From Paraburkholderia tropica (lineage in GTDB: Bacteria > Pseudomonadota > Gammaproteobacteria > Burkholderiales > Burkholderiaceae): a stretch of DNA of 64,000 nucleotides. The stretch lies in the NCBI RefSeq assembly GCF_900109265.1, contig NZ_FNZM01000006.1:1-64000 (forward strand). Reading direction: 5' to 3'. The translations under genes and the position numbers were made by a program. The notes beneath the pieces are model-generated. The model worked only from the letters and a program-made list of their open reading frames with translations. It did not search any database and was not told where the DNA came from. The first letter of the stretch is position 1; every line of letters starts with the position of its first letter. Shown here one piece after another: positions 8,140 through 17,644 of this stretch.

Positions 8140-9453
8140 ATGGACAACAAGGTGCTGACGCCCGCGAGCGCAGCCGCGGCCACCACGCGCGCGAATTTCC
8201 GCTGGCGCGTGCTCATCTGGCTGCTGATCGGCGGCATCATCAATTATCTCGACCGCGCCAATCTGGCCATCGCCGCGCCCGGCATGATTCACGATCTGGG
8301 CCTCACGCGCACGCAGATCGGTCTGCTCGGCACGGTGTTCGCGTGGACTTACGCGGTCATGCAATTGCCCGCGGGCTGGATCATCGACCGCTTCGGCGCG
8401 AAGCGCGCCTACGCGGTCGGCATGATCTGGTGGAGCGTGGCGACGTGGCTCACGGGCGTGGTCGGCTCCATCGCGGGGCTTGTGGTGATGCGCGTGCTGC
8501 TCGCCGTGGGCGAAGCGCCGTGCTGGCCCACGTCCGCGAAAATCACCGCCGCCTGGTTTCCCGCCAAGGAACGCGGCTTCGCGACCGGCATCTGGGACTC
8601 GTCGTCGAAATGGGGCCCGGCGCTTGCGCCCGCAGTGCTCGTCGCACTGATGATCGCGTTCGGCTGGCGCTCGCTCTTTCACGTGACCGGCGCGATCGGC
8701 ATCGTGTTCGCCGGGCTGTTCCTGCTGCTCTATCGCAATCCGATGCAGAGCAAGCGGCTCTCGCGCGAAGAGTTCGCCTATATCGAAGCGGGCGGCGGCG
8801 GCCACGAGCAATCGCTCGCGAACGCGCCCATCAAATGGCGCTCGCTGTTCGCATCGCAAAGCGTTTGGGGCATGATACTCGGCTACTTCTGCGCGATCTG
8901 GCTGTGGAATCTCTTCCTCGTGTTCCTGCCGCTTTATCTGCTCGACCGCTTTCATATCACGCTGGTGCAACTCGGCCTTTACGCGAGCATTCCTTGGTTC
9001 GGCGGCGCGGTGGGCGAGATCGTGGCGGGCTTCGTCGCCAGCAGGCTCGTCGATGGCGGCCTCGCCACGCCGATCGTCGCCAAGCGTCTGATGATCGTCG
9101 TGACCTCGCTCGGCGCGGCCGTTTGCGCGGTGGCGTTGCCGTTCGTGGACAGCATCGGCGCCACCGTCACGCTGATGACGCTCGGCCTCGCCTGCATCGC
9201 GGCGACCATCGGCAACGCGTGGGCGCTCGCGGGCGACATCGCGCCGAATTCGATGATCGCCTCGGTCAGCGCAATCCAGAATTTCGGCGGCTATTTCGGC
9301 GGCGCGTTCTCGCCGGTCGTGGCGGGTTTCATCGTCGATCGCACGGGTTCGTATCTGCTGGCCTTCGTGATCGGCGGCGTGATCGCGGGCTGCGCCGCGC
9401 TGTTCTACTGGTTCATGGCGCGACGCGCGATCGTGGAGACGCGCGCCGTTTGA
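8140..9453 (+). CDS. MFS transporter, anion:cation symporter (ACS) type
   Basis: 437 residues with about 12 membrane segments. The signature NYLDRANLAIAAPG in TM1 and the GWIIDRFGAKRAY loop between TM2 and TM3 are typical of ACS-family symporters for sugar acids and aromatic or dicarboxylic anions. AGGAGGAG just before ATG 8140 gives a strong ribosome site. It is convergent with the CoA-transferase gene. A perfect hairpin lies in its leader. The substrate is unknown; organic-acid uptake is the best guess from family and neighbours. Confidence 0.9.
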   Translation: MDNKVLTPASAAAATTRANFRWRVLIWLLIGGIINYLDRANLAIAAPGMIHDLGLTRTQIGLLGTVFAWTYAVMQLPAGWIIDRFGAKRAYAVGMIWWSVATWLTGVVGSIAGLVVMRVLLAVGEAPCWPTSAKITAAWFPAKERGFATGIWDSSSKWGPALAPAVLVALMIAFGWRSLFHVTGAIGIVFAGLFLLLYRNPMQSKRLSREEFAYIEAGGGGHEQSLANAPIKWRSLFASQSVWGMILGYFCAIWLWNLFLVFLPLYLLDRFHITLVQLGLYASIPWFGGAVGEIVAGFVASRLVDGGLATPIVAKRLMIVVTSLGAAVCAVALPFVDSIGATVTLMTLGLACIAATIGNAWALAGDIAPNSMIASVSAIQNFGGYFGGAFSPVVAGFIVDRTGSYLLAFVIGGVIAGCAALFYWFMARRAIVETRAV

Positions 9454-9481
9454 GGCCCGGAAACAAGGCACAAAACAGCAT

Positions 9482-10717
9482 TCAAGGCGCGGCCGTCACC
9501 GCGCCTTCCTGCTCCAGCGCGGCAATCTGCGCCGCGTCGTAACCCAGCTCGCCGAGCACGTCGCGCGTGTGTTCGCCGTAGAGCGGCGCGGGCCGCGCGT
9601 GCGTGGTCGGCGACTGCGAAAAATGGATCGGCAAGCCGATGCCCGACATTTTCCCGGCCAGCGCATGCTCGGTCTCGACGATCATGCCGCGCGCCATCGC
9701 CTGCTCGTGCGCGGCGGCTTCCGGCACGCTGAGCACCGGCCCGCACGGCAAACCGATTTCATCGAAGGTCGCGAGCCACTGCGCGGTGCTGCGTTCGCGC
9801 AGGCGCGCGCTCAAGATCGCCACCAGATCGGCCCGATGAGCGAGACGGCCCGCGTTGGTGGCGAAGCGCGCGTCGTCGGCGAGACCGGGAATCGCCAGCA
9901 CGGATACCAGGCGCTCGTAATTGCTCTGATTCGCCGCGCCGATGTTGATCCAGCCGTCGCGCGTTTCGAACGCCTGATACGGCGCGCTGGTCGGATTGGC
10001 CGAGCCCGCTTTCTGCAGCACCGTGCCGTCGGCGAAATAATTCGCGAACGCCCAGTACATCTGCTGCAAGCCCGCTTCGAACAGCGACGTGTCCACCATC
10101 TGCCCGAGGCCGGTCACCTGCCGCCCCGCATAGGCCGCGCAAATGCCCAGCGCCGCGAGTATGCCCGCGTTGATATCGGTGACGGGCGAGCCCGCCTTGA
10201 TCGGCGCCTGCCCCGGCTCGCCGGTCATGCTCATGAGCCCGCTCATGCCCTGTGCGATGAGGTCGAAGCCGCCCTTGTCCGCATACGGGCCGCTGCGGCC
10301 ATAACCCGAAATCGCGCAGTAAATCAGGCCAGGATTGTCGGCCTTGAGCGTGTCGTAGCCCATGCCGAGTTTCTCCATCGTGCCGCGACGATAGTTTTCG
10401 GTGACCACGTCGGCGTCCGCGAGCAGACGGCGCAGCACCGCGCGCCCGCCGTCGGTCTTGAGGTTGAGCGCGATACCCCGCTTGCCGCGATTGACCATCA
10501 TGAACGACGCCGATTCGCCGCTCGCGAGGATCGGCGCGAAACGGCGGCAATCGTCGCCGCCCGGCATCTTCTCGACCTTGATGACTTCCGCACCCATGTC
10601 GGCGAGCATCATGCCGCACACCGGCCCCGACATGATGTGCGCGAGTTCGATCACCTTCATGCCCGCGAGCGGTCCTGCGCCCTGCTTCATCGGCGCTGCG
10701 TGCTCCTCAACGTTCAT
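9482..10717 (-). CDS. CaiB/BaiF family CoA-transferase (class III)
   Basis: 411 residues from ATG 10717, one base after the TGA of the enoyl-CoA hydratase-family gene, so translation is probably coupled. N-terminal motifs LAGMKVIELAHIMSGP, ADMGAEVIKVEK and NRGKRGIALNLK are diagnostic of class III CoA-transferases. The predicted catalytic Asp is in GGFDLIAQ. It would move CoA between an acyl-CoA donor and a carboxylic acid in the cytoplasm. Last gene of a minus-strand unit MFS - crotonase - CoA-transferase. Confidence 0.92.
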   Translation of the reverse strand: MNVEEHAAPMKQGAGPLAGMKVIELAHIMSGPVCGMMLADMGAEVIKVEKMPGGDDCRRFAPILASGESASFMMVNRGKRGIALNLKTDGGRAVLRRLLADADVVTENYRRGTMEKLGMGYDTLKADNPGLIYCAISGYGRSGPYADKGGFDLIAQGMSGLMSMTGEPGQAPIKAGSPVTDINAGILAALGICAAYAGRQVTGLGQMVDTSLFEAGLQQMYWAFANYFADGTVLQKAGSANPTSAPYQAFETRDGWINIGAANQSNYERLVSVLAIPGLADDARFATNAGRLAHRADLVAILSARLRERSTAQWLATFDEIGLPCGPVLSVPEAAAHEQAMARGMIVETEHALAGKMSGIGLPIHFSQSPTTHARPAPLYGEHTRDVLGELGYDAAQIAALEQEGAVTAAP

Positions 10718-10718
10718 C

Positions 10719-11537
10719 TCAGCGTCCCTTGAATTGCGGCGTCGACTTTGCGAGAAACGCCTGGTAGCCAATGCGGAAGTCCTCGGTGCCGAAGCACGCA
10801 AAGCCTTCGTCGCGTTCCGCTTCGCTGAGCGGCGCCGGGTTGCGCGCGCGGCGCACGAACTGCTTGTGCCAGCGCGCGACCAATGGCGCGCCGCCCGCGA
10901 TGCGCCGCGCGGTGTCGAGCGCGTGCGCGCTCACCTCGGCGTCGGGCACGACGCGCGTGACGAGGCCTTTGGCGAGCGCTTCGCGCGCGTCGAGAATGCG
11001 GCCTTCGAGCAGGATCTCCAGCGCGACGGCCTCGCCCGCGAGACGCAGCAGCGCGTTGAGTTCCGCATGCGCCATCACGAGACCGAGGTTCTTGATCGGC
11101 GCGCCGAAACGGCTCGATTCTCCGCAGATCCGCAGATCGCAGAGCGCGGCCAGTTCCAGCCCGCCGCCCACGCAGATGCCGTGAATCATCGCGACCACGG
11201 GCACGGGACACGCATCGATCAGATTCAGCGTGCGATGCATGAGCGCGCCGTATTCGCGCGCCTGTTCGACGTTCGAGCGGTCGGTGGCGAATTCGCCGAT
11301 ATCGTTGCCCGGCGAAAACGCTTTTTCGCCCGCGCCGCGCAGCACGATGCAGCGCAGCGACGCATCGGCGGACAGCGTCTCGAAGGTATCGCCCAGCGTG
11401 CGCCAGAGCGTGCGCGTCAGTGCGTTGAGCTTCGCGGGCCGGTCGATCGTGACGATGGCGATGGCGTCGTCGCGCTCGTCCCGATCGACGCGGATGCGGC
11501 CGTTCACCGCTTCATGAGTGGCTTCATCATTCATCAT
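10719..11537 (-). CDS. Enoyl-CoA hydratase/isomerase (crotonase) family protein
   Basis: 272 residues from ATG 11537 (a second ATG at 11534 is equally possible); AGGAGGA at 11541-11547 supports both. Crotonase oxyanion-hole segments are present: KAFSPGNDIGEF and GICVGGGLELA. By eye, the position of the first hydratase glutamate (QPE in the classical enzyme) reads API, while the second glutamate region ALEILLEG is kept. It may therefore be an isomerase, dehydratase or lyase on a CoA thioester rather than a plain hydratase. It lies 30 bp downstream of the MFS gene and abuts the CoA-transferase. Confidence 0.9.
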   Translation of the reverse strand: MMNDEATHEAVNGRIRVDRDERDDAIAIVTIDRPAKLNALTRTLWRTLGDTFETLSADASLRCIVLRGAGEKAFSPGNDIGEFATDRSNVEQAREYGALMHRTLNLIDACPVPVVAMIHGICVGGGLELAALCDLRICGESSRFGAPIKNLGLVMAHAELNALLRLAGEAVALEILLEGRILDAREALAKGLVTRVVPDAEVSAHALDTARRIAGGAPLVARWHKQFVRRARNPAPLSEAERDEGFACFGTEDFRIGYQAFLAKSTPQFKGR

Positions 11538-11567
11538 GACTCCTCCTGATTGCGCAGGCATCGCACC

Positions 11568-12854
11568 TTACGCCGCGGTATGCGCATGCGCGCCGTCGGC
11601 GGAACGCGAGGCGCTGTCGAGCGCGCGATCCGGACGCATCGTGAACGACAGCACGATGCCCGCCGCCATGATCGCCATCGACACCGTGAACGGCAGATTC
11701 CAGTTGCCCGTGCGGTCGATCAGCCAGCCGCCCACCACCGGGCTCACGATGGCCGCCGCCGCCGAGCCCGTGTTCATGATGCCGCTCGCGGTGCCCGCAT
11801 GCTTCGGCGCGATGTCCATCGGCACGGCCCACATCGGCCCGATCGTCATTTCGTTGAAGAAGAAGCCGCCGCTCAGGCACAGCGCGGCGAGCGTGACCGT
11901 CACGTTCTGCACGAACAGGATCGGCGCGAGCGACAGCAGCGTGAGGAACATGCATACGCCCACCATCACGTTGCGCGCGAGACGCAGATTCTGGCTTTTC
12001 TTGAGGATGCGATCGGTCACCGACCCGCCGATCCAGTCGCCCAGCACGCCCGCGAAGAACACGCCCGAGGCGAACAGCGCCGACTTGCCGAGCTGCATGT
12101 GATAGTTGTGCAGGAAGTACTGCGGAATCCAGCCGAGAAACAGCCACAGCACCCAGCCATAGCAGAAGTACACGGCAGTGACCGGCGACATGCGCGCGGC
12201 CAGGCGACGCCACGGCACCGGTTCGCGTTCCTTCGCGCCCGTGTAGCGTTCGAGCCCGGCGCATTCGGCTTCGGTGATACGCGGATGCGCGCGCGGATCG
12301 TCGCGGAAATACCAGATCCACAGCAGCGCCCACAGGAAACTCACCACGCCCGTGACGATGAACGCGCCGCGCCAGCCCGACATCAGCATGAGCCAGACGA
12401 TCAGCGGCGGCGCGACGGCGTTGCCGATGCGCGAGGCGGCGTGCGTCGTGCCCTGCGCGAAGCCGCGCCGGTCGGCGGGCATCCAGTTCGACATCGCGCG
12501 CGTGGCGGTCGGAAAGGTTGCGCCTTCGCCGAGACCGAGCAGAAGACGCGCGACGATCATCGACGCGAAGCCGCCCGCGAGACCCGTGAGCACGGTCGCG
12601 CCCGCCCAGATCAAGGCGCATACCGCGAGCGTGCGGCGCGGGCCGAAACGGTCGCCCACCCAGCCGCCGATGATCTGGAACAGCAGGTACGGATACGCGA
12701 ACGCGGAGAATACGATGCCGACTTCGGTATGCGAGAGATGCAGTTCGGCCGCGAACTGGCTCGCTGCCGTGCTCACGTTGACGCGGTCGACGTAGGTGAT
12801 GAGGTACATCGCGCACAGCAAGAGCAGCACGCGTGTGGTGGCTCGGCGGAACAT
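11568..12854 (-). CDS. MFS transporter, ACS type
   Basis: 428 residues from ATG 12854, chosen because AGGAG lies 6 nt upstream. TM1 carries TYVDRVNVSTAA and the TM2-3 loop GWVGDRFGPRRTL, again the ACS symporter pattern; about 12 membrane segments. It heads the operon with the crotonase and CoA-transferase genes, so it probably imports the carboxylic acid they activate and convert. The tail ends in a His/Ala-rich stretch of no known role. Confidence 0.9.
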   Translation of the reverse strand: MFRRATTRVLLLLCAMYLITYVDRVNVSTAASQFAAELHLSHTEVGIVFSAFAYPYLLFQIIGGWVGDRFGPRRTLAVCALIWAGATVLTGLAGGFASMIVARLLLGLGEGATFPTATRAMSNWMPADRRGFAQGTTHAASRIGNAVAPPLIVWLMLMSGWRGAFIVTGVVSFLWALLWIWYFRDDPRAHPRITEAECAGLERYTGAKEREPVPWRRLAARMSPVTAVYFCYGWVLWLFLGWIPQYFLHNYHMQLGKSALFASGVFFAGVLGDWIGGSVTDRILKKSQNLRLARNVMVGVCMFLTLLSLAPILFVQNVTVTLAALCLSGGFFFNEMTIGPMWAVPMDIAPKHAGTASGIMNTGSAAAAIVSPVVGGWLIDRTGNWNLPFTVSMAIMAAGIVLSFTMRPDRALDSASRSADGAHAHTAA

Positions 12855-12965
12855 CGTCGTCTCCTGTTTAGTCATGGCGCGTACGCGGGGATGCGGCGCG
12901 CGGGCTCACTGCTGTAGCGTGATGCGACTGCTTGTTCGACTACGTGTGGAAACTGCGTGTATCGA

Positions 12966-15900
12966 CTACGTTTGCGCGGCGTACGGATGCAGCGCACGCT
13001 CTAGCATCTGCGCAACGTGCAGCGCGCGCGCCGCCGCGCCATCGGCGATCTGATGACGGCAACTCGTGCCATCGGCGACCACGAGCGCGTCGCCGGCCTG
13101 CTGGGCCGCGCGCACGGCGGGCAACAGCGAGAGTTCGGCCATCGCCATCGACGTCGCGTAATGCTCGCGTTCGTAGCCGAAGCTGCCCGCCATGCCGCAG
13201 CACGACGACTCGACCGCATCCACCTTCAGTTGCGGAATCCACCCGAGCACGGTTTGCACCGGCGTGAACGCGCCAAATGCTTTCTGATGACAATGACCAT
13301 GCACGAGCGCGCGCGCTTTCGGCAGCGCGTGCAGCGTGAGATCGAGCCGCTGCGCCGCGTGCTCGCGCACGAGAAATTCTTCGAACAGGAACGCGTGGCG
13401 CGCAAGCTTCGCGGCGGCCTCGCCGAAACCGTAAGCGGTCCACTCGTCGCGCAAGGTCAGCAGGCACGACGGTTCGAGGCCGACCACTGCCACGCCGCGT
13501 TCGACGAACGGCAGCAAGGCGTCGAGCGAGCGGCGCGCTTCGGCTTTGGCTGCATCGACGAGACCGGCAGAGAGCATCGTGCGTCCGCAGCACAGCGGAC
13601 GCTCGCCCGCGCGCTGATTCAGATGCACCGTATAGCCCGCCGCTTCGAGCACGTGCTGCGCGGCGCGCGCAACAGCGGGCTCGAGATAGTTGTTGAAGGT
13701 ATCGACGAAGAGCAGGACTTCGCGCGTCGACGTTGTCGAGTCAGACTTGCTTTGATCGCGTTGACCGCTTCGCTCGCGCTGCTGTGCAAGATACGGACGC
13801 CCGATCTCGGGCAGCGCGCGCGCCTCGGCCAGACCGATGCGCCGCTTGAGCCACGCCGCCACGCGCGGCAGGCGTTCGAGCGCGGCCGGGCCGCCCGGCA
13901 CGCGGCTCGCGAACGGCGCATAGCGCGGCAGATAGGCCACGAGCCGGTCGCGCCAGCGCAAGCCGTGCTCGCGCTGCCACGCCGCGCGCGCCTCGATTTT
14001 CAGGCGCGCCATGTCCACGCCGGTCGGGCAATCGCGCTTGCAGCCCTTGCACGACACGCACAGATCGAGCACGTCCTTCACCGCCTGGCTCGCTAGCCCG
14101 CCGACACCCGCGCCGCCCTCCGCGCCGTCGAGTTGCCCCGAGAGCGCGAGCCGCAGCGTATTGGCGCGGCCGCGCGTGACGTGCTGCTCGTCGCGCGTGA
14201 CGCGATAGCTCGGACACATCGTGCCCGCGTCGAACTTGCGGCAATGGCCGTTGTTGTTGCACATCTCCACGGCTTTCGCGAGGCCCGCGCTCGCGTCGTG
14301 GCCCGAGCCCGGCGCGCCCTCCTCGCCCGTGAGCGGATCGCGCGTGACATTCCAGGCCGACCAGTCGAGCGCCGGTTCGAGCGCGCGCTCGCGATAACCC
14401 GGCGCGAAACGGAAATGTTCGGCGGCATCCATCTTCGGCGGATTGACGATGCGGTCCGGACTCAGGCGATTGGCCGGATCGAACAGCGCCTTGATCTGCG
14501 CGAATGCCTCGTTGATGCGCGGGCCGTATTGCCACGCGACCCATTCGCCACGGCACAAACCGTCGCCATGTTCGCCCGAAAACGCGCCTTTGTACTCGCG
14601 CACCATCGCGGCGGCCTCTTCGGCAATCGCGCGCATTTTCTGCGCGCCGTCGCGGCGCATATCGAGAATCGGCCGCACATGCAGCGTGCCCACGCTCGCA
14701 TGGGCATACCACGTGCCTTCCGTGCCGTGTCGATGAAACACCTCGGTCAGGCGGCTCGTGTAGTCGGCGAGATGCTCGAGCGGCACCGCGCAATCTTCGA
14801 TGAAGGAGACCGGCTTGCCGTCGCCCTTCATGCTCATCATGATGTTCAGGCCCGCCTTGCGCACGTCCCAGAGCGCTTTTTGCGCGGCGACGTCGGCCAT
14901 TTCGACCACGCTGCCGGGCAGGCCGAGATCGCCCATCAATTCGACCAGCTGCGCGAGCCGCGCGGTCTGCGCCTCGCGGTTGTCGCCCGCGAACTCCACG
15001 AGCAGCACCGCTTGCGGCGAGCCGACCAGCGCACGCTCGATCACGGGCTTGAACGCGGGATTGCTCAACGCGAGATCGATCATCGTGCGATCGACCAGTT
15101 CGACCGCCGCCGGCCCGAGCTTGACGATGTGCTGCGTGAGATCCATCGCGCCGTAGAAGGTCGGAAAGTTCACCACGCCCAGCATCTTGTGACGCGGCAG
15201 CGGCGACAGCCTGAGCGTCAACTGGCGGCTGAACGCGAGCGTGCCTTCGGAACCGACGAGCAGATTCGCGAAATTGGGTTCGCCGTCCGCTTCGAAGGCG
15301 AGCGGATTCTGGCAATCGAACAGATCGAGGTTGTAGCCCGCCACGCGACGCAGCACTTTCGGCACGCGCTCGCGCAAGGCGTCGCGCTCGCGTTCGGCGA
15401 TGCGGCGCACGCCGTCGACGAGCGCCTGCGTGCGCGGATCGCGCGCCATCGTCGAGAGCTTGCCGAAGCGGGTTTCGTGACCGTCGGCGAGCACGGCGTC
15501 GATGGCGGCCACGTTGTGCACCATGATGCCGTATTCGATCGAGCGCGAGCCGCACGAATTGTTGCCCGCCATGCCGCCGATCGTGCATTGCGCGCCCGTC
15601 GATACATCGACCGGAAACCACAGGCCATGCGGCTTGAGCCACGCATTCAGATGATCGAGCACGATGCCCGGCTCGACCGTCACCGTGCGCGCGTCCTTGT
15701 CGAAATCGACGATGCGGTTCAGCCATTTGCTCGTGTCGATCACGAGCGCTTCGCCCACCGTCTGCCCGCACTGGCTTGTGCCGGCGCCGCGCGCCAGCAG
15801 CGCCGTGCCCGTTTCGCGCGCGATATCGAGCACGAGGCGCAGATCGTCCTGATCGCGCGGCACCGCGACGCCGATCGGCATGATCTGGTAGATCGACGCG

Positions 15901-16055
15901 TCGGTGGCGTAGCGCCCGCGCGAGGCGCGGTCGAACAGCACGTCGCCGCGCAGCTCCTGCGCGAGGCGCGCGGCCAACGGCGTGAGCGCGGCGCGCGCGG
16001 AAGCGGGCATCAGGCGAATCGGCTGAACGAGCGGTTTGGGCGTGGACGTGAGCAT
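12966..16055 (-). CDS. FAD-linked oxidase / 4Fe-4S fusion, D-2-hydroxyacid dehydrogenase (YdiJ/Dld-II type)
   Basis: 1029 residues. The N-terminal half is a PCMH FAD-binding fold (RGAGTSQCGQ, GNNSCGSRSIEYG) followed by an FAD-oxidase C-terminal domain (GEHGDGLCRGEW). A ferredoxin module supplies Fe-S ligands in CNNNGHC...CP and CVSCKGCKRDCP. The end is a heterodisulfide-reductase-like CCG region (PLCCGRTM, SSCCGMAGSFGYE). This GlcD+GlcF-like fusion matches E. coli YdiJ (D-2-hydroxyglutarate dehydrogenase) in size and order. It oxidises a D-2-hydroxy acid and passes electrons to the quinone pool. Its neighbours suggest a role in 2-hydroxyacid or glyoxylate-linked catabolism. Confidence 0.92.
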   Translation of the reverse strand: MLTSTPKPLVQPIRLMPASARAALTPLAARLAQELRGDVLFDRASRGRYATDASIYQIMPIGVAVPRDQDDLRLVLDIARETGTALLARGAGTSQCGQTVGEALVIDTSKWLNRIVDFDKDARTVTVEPGIVLDHLNAWLKPHGLWFPVDVSTGAQCTIGGMAGNNSCGSRSIEYGIMVHNVAAIDAVLADGHETRFGKLSTMARDPRTQALVDGVRRIAERERDALRERVPKVLRRVAGYNLDLFDCQNPLAFEADGEPNFANLLVGSEGTLAFSRQLTLRLSPLPRHKMLGVVNFPTFYGAMDLTQHIVKLGPAAVELVDRTMIDLALSNPAFKPVIERALVGSPQAVLLVEFAGDNREAQTARLAQLVELMGDLGLPGSVVEMADVAAQKALWDVRKAGLNIMMSMKGDGKPVSFIEDCAVPLEHLADYTSRLTEVFHRHGTEGTWYAHASVGTLHVRPILDMRRDGAQKMRAIAEEAAAMVREYKGAFSGEHGDGLCRGEWVAWQYGPRINEAFAQIKALFDPANRLSPDRIVNPPKMDAAEHFRFAPGYRERALEPALDWSAWNVTRDPLTGEEGAPGSGHDASAGLAKAVEMCNNNGHCRKFDAGTMCPSYRVTRDEQHVTRGRANTLRLALSGQLDGAEGGAGVGGLASQAVKDVLDLCVSCKGCKRDCPTGVDMARLKIEARAAWQREHGLRWRDRLVAYLPRYAPFASRVPGGPAALERLPRVAAWLKRRIGLAEARALPEIGRPYLAQQRERSGQRDQSKSDSTTSTREVLLFVDTFNNYLEPAVARAAQHVLEAAGYTVHLNQRAGERPLCCGRTMLSAGLVDAAKAEARRSLDALLPFVERGVAVVGLEPSCLLTLRDEWTAYGFGEAAAKLARHAFLFEEFLVREHAAQRLDLTLHALPKARALVHGHCHQKAFGAFTPVQTVLGWIPQLKVDAVESSCCGMAGSFGYEREHYATSMAMAELSLLPAVRAAQQAGDALVVADGTSCRHQIADGAAARALHVAQMLERALHPYAAQT

Positions 16056-16103
16056 CGCGTATCGATACGTCAGGAATCCGAACGTTATTGACGAGAGAGA
16101 TCA

Positions 16104-16141
16104 GGCGCGCGTGCGTGACGTAGCGCGTCAACGCACGCGCC
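16104..16141. repeat. GC-rich imperfect hairpin between aminotransferase and dehydrogenase genes
   Basis: A long, nearly perfect inverted repeat built on GCGTGCGTGACG and CGTCAACGCACGC. It has no T-run on either strand, so it may be an intercistronic processing or stability hairpin rather than a simple terminator. Confidence 0.45.
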
Positions 16142-16186
16142 GCGCTGATTACGACATCAGGCGGCGTCTGGGTGCTTCTGGCTGCG

Positions 16187-17407
16187 TCAAGCGGCCGCTT
16201 TCAACGCCGGCCGCGCCGCGTGCTCGGTCAGATACTCCATCGCCGCGCCCACGCCCGTGCCTGCGAGCGGCACGCCCGCGAGCCGCAGGCCCATTTCGCA
16301 GCCGGTCAGCGCGGCCATCAGCGTGAGGTCGTTGCAGTCACCCAGATGACCGATGCGGAACATGCGTCCCTTGACCTTGCCGAGCCCGGTGCCCAGCGAC
16401 AGATCGAAGCGTTCGTAGATGAGCTTGCGCACCGCGTCGGCGTCCACGCCGTCGGGCATCATCACGCCCGTGAGCACCGGCGAATAGACGGCGGGATCGG
16501 CGCACTGGATCTCCAGGCCCCACGCCTGCACGGCGGCGCGGCACGCGGCCGCAAGCCGTTGATGGCGTGCGAACACGTTATCGAGCCCTTCGCCGAGAAT
16601 CATGTCGAGCGCTTCGGCGAGGCCATACAGCAGATTCGTGTTCGGCGTGTACGGCCAGTAGCCCTGCTGATTCATGTCGATGATCTCGGTCCAGCCCCAG
16701 AACGCGCGCGGCAGCTTCGCCTCGCGGCTCGCCGCGACGGCCTTCTGCGAGACCGCGTTGAAGCTGATGCCCGGCGGCAGCATCAAGCCTTTCTGCGAGC
16801 CGGACACGGTCACGTCCACGCCCCATTCGTCGTGCCGGTAATCGGCGGACGCGAGGCCCGAGATCGTATCGACCATCAAGAGCGCCGGATGCGCTGCCGC
16901 ATCGATCGCGCGGCGCACGGCGGCGATATCGGACGTCACGCCCGTCGAAGTCTCGTTGTGCACCACGCAGACGGCCTTGATCGTGTGGCCCGCGTCCGCG
17001 CGAAGGCGCGCCTCGATCTGGTCGGCCTGCACGCCGCGCCGCCAGCCTTCGATGCCCGGCAAGCCGAGAAATTCAGGCTTGAGGCCGAGACTTTCGGCCA
17101 TCTTCTTCCACAGGGTCGCGAAGTGGCCGGTCTCGTACATCAGCACCGTGTCGCCCGGCGAGAGCGTATTGGTGAGCGCCGCTTCCCAGGCGCCCGTGCC
17201 CGAGGCCGGATAGATCACCACGGGCTGCGCGGTCTTGAAGATCTTCTTGATGCCGTCGAGCACGGAGAGCCCGAGCGCGCCGAATTCAGGCCCGCGATGG
17301 TCGATGGTCGGGTAGCTCATGGCCCGCAGGATGCGGTCCGGCACAGGGCTCGGACCGGGAATCTGCAGGAAATGGCGGCCGGCGGGATGGAAGTCGAGTT
17401 TCAGCAT
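16187..17407 (-). CDS. Class V aminotransferase, serine-glyoxylate type
   Basis: 406 residues. PLP-binding lysine is Lys206 in VSGSQKGLMLPPG; earlier blocks IPGPSPVP, DHRGPEF, YPASGTGAWEAA and HNETSTGV are typical of serine-glyoxylate/alanine-glyoxylate aminotransferases. By family it converts L-serine plus glyoxylate to hydroxypyruvate plus glycine, in the cytoplasm. It is divergent from a GntR regulator across a palindromic operator, and is followed on the same strand by the YdiJ-type dehydrogenase. Confidence 0.9.
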   Translation of the reverse strand: MLKLDFHPAGRHFLQIPGPSPVPDRILRAMSYPTIDHRGPEFGALGLSVLDGIKKIFKTAQPVVIYPASGTGAWEAALTNTLSPGDTVLMYETGHFATLWKKMAESLGLKPEFLGLPGIEGWRRGVQADQIEARLRADAGHTIKAVCVVHNETSTGVTSDIAAVRRAIDAAAHPALLMVDTISGLASADYRHDEWGVDVTVSGSQKGLMLPPGISFNAVSQKAVAASREAKLPRAFWGWTEIIDMNQQGYWPYTPNTNLLYGLAEALDMILGEGLDNVFARHQRLAAACRAAVQAWGLEIQCADPAVYSPVLTGVMMPDGVDADAVRKLIYERFDLSLGTGLGKVKGRMFRIGHLGDCNDLTLMAALTGCEMGLRLAGVPLAGTGVGAAMEYLTEHAARPALKAAA

Positions 17408-17490
17408 GAAGGCGTCCCACGTTCAGGAAAGGTCGGAAGTCACACGCACTGCGTTCGAAGCCACCCGGCAGCTGCTCTTACGCCGAAATG

Positions 17491-17510
17491 GCATTTTGCA
17501 TGCAAAATAC
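17491..17510. promoter_or_regulatory. GntR operator palindrome
   Basis: ATTTTGCA-TGCAAAAT (17493-17508) is a perfect 16-bp palindrome in the aminotransferase-gntR intergenic region. The 10-mer TGCAAAATGC (complement of 17491-17500) occurs again at 17646-17655, overlapping the gntR start codon, which fits autorepression. Confidence 0.6.
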
Positions 17511-17644
17511 TCTAGTCCACCCAGCCGCAGATGCAAGGCTCAATTGGCATGAAATGCCCCAGGGGAAACCCGCCGATGCAGTGCAGCGTGGGTTCTCGGG
17601 CGATCACGCTAGAATGGGGGCACGTCGGACGATCGGGGTTTCGT

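Noticed and set aside
13741..16131. Antisense-phase frames of 796 and 652 residues over the YdiJ-type dehydrogenase
   Set aside because: The 1029-residue frame has all expected FAD and Fe-S motifs; the others are high-GC shadows.
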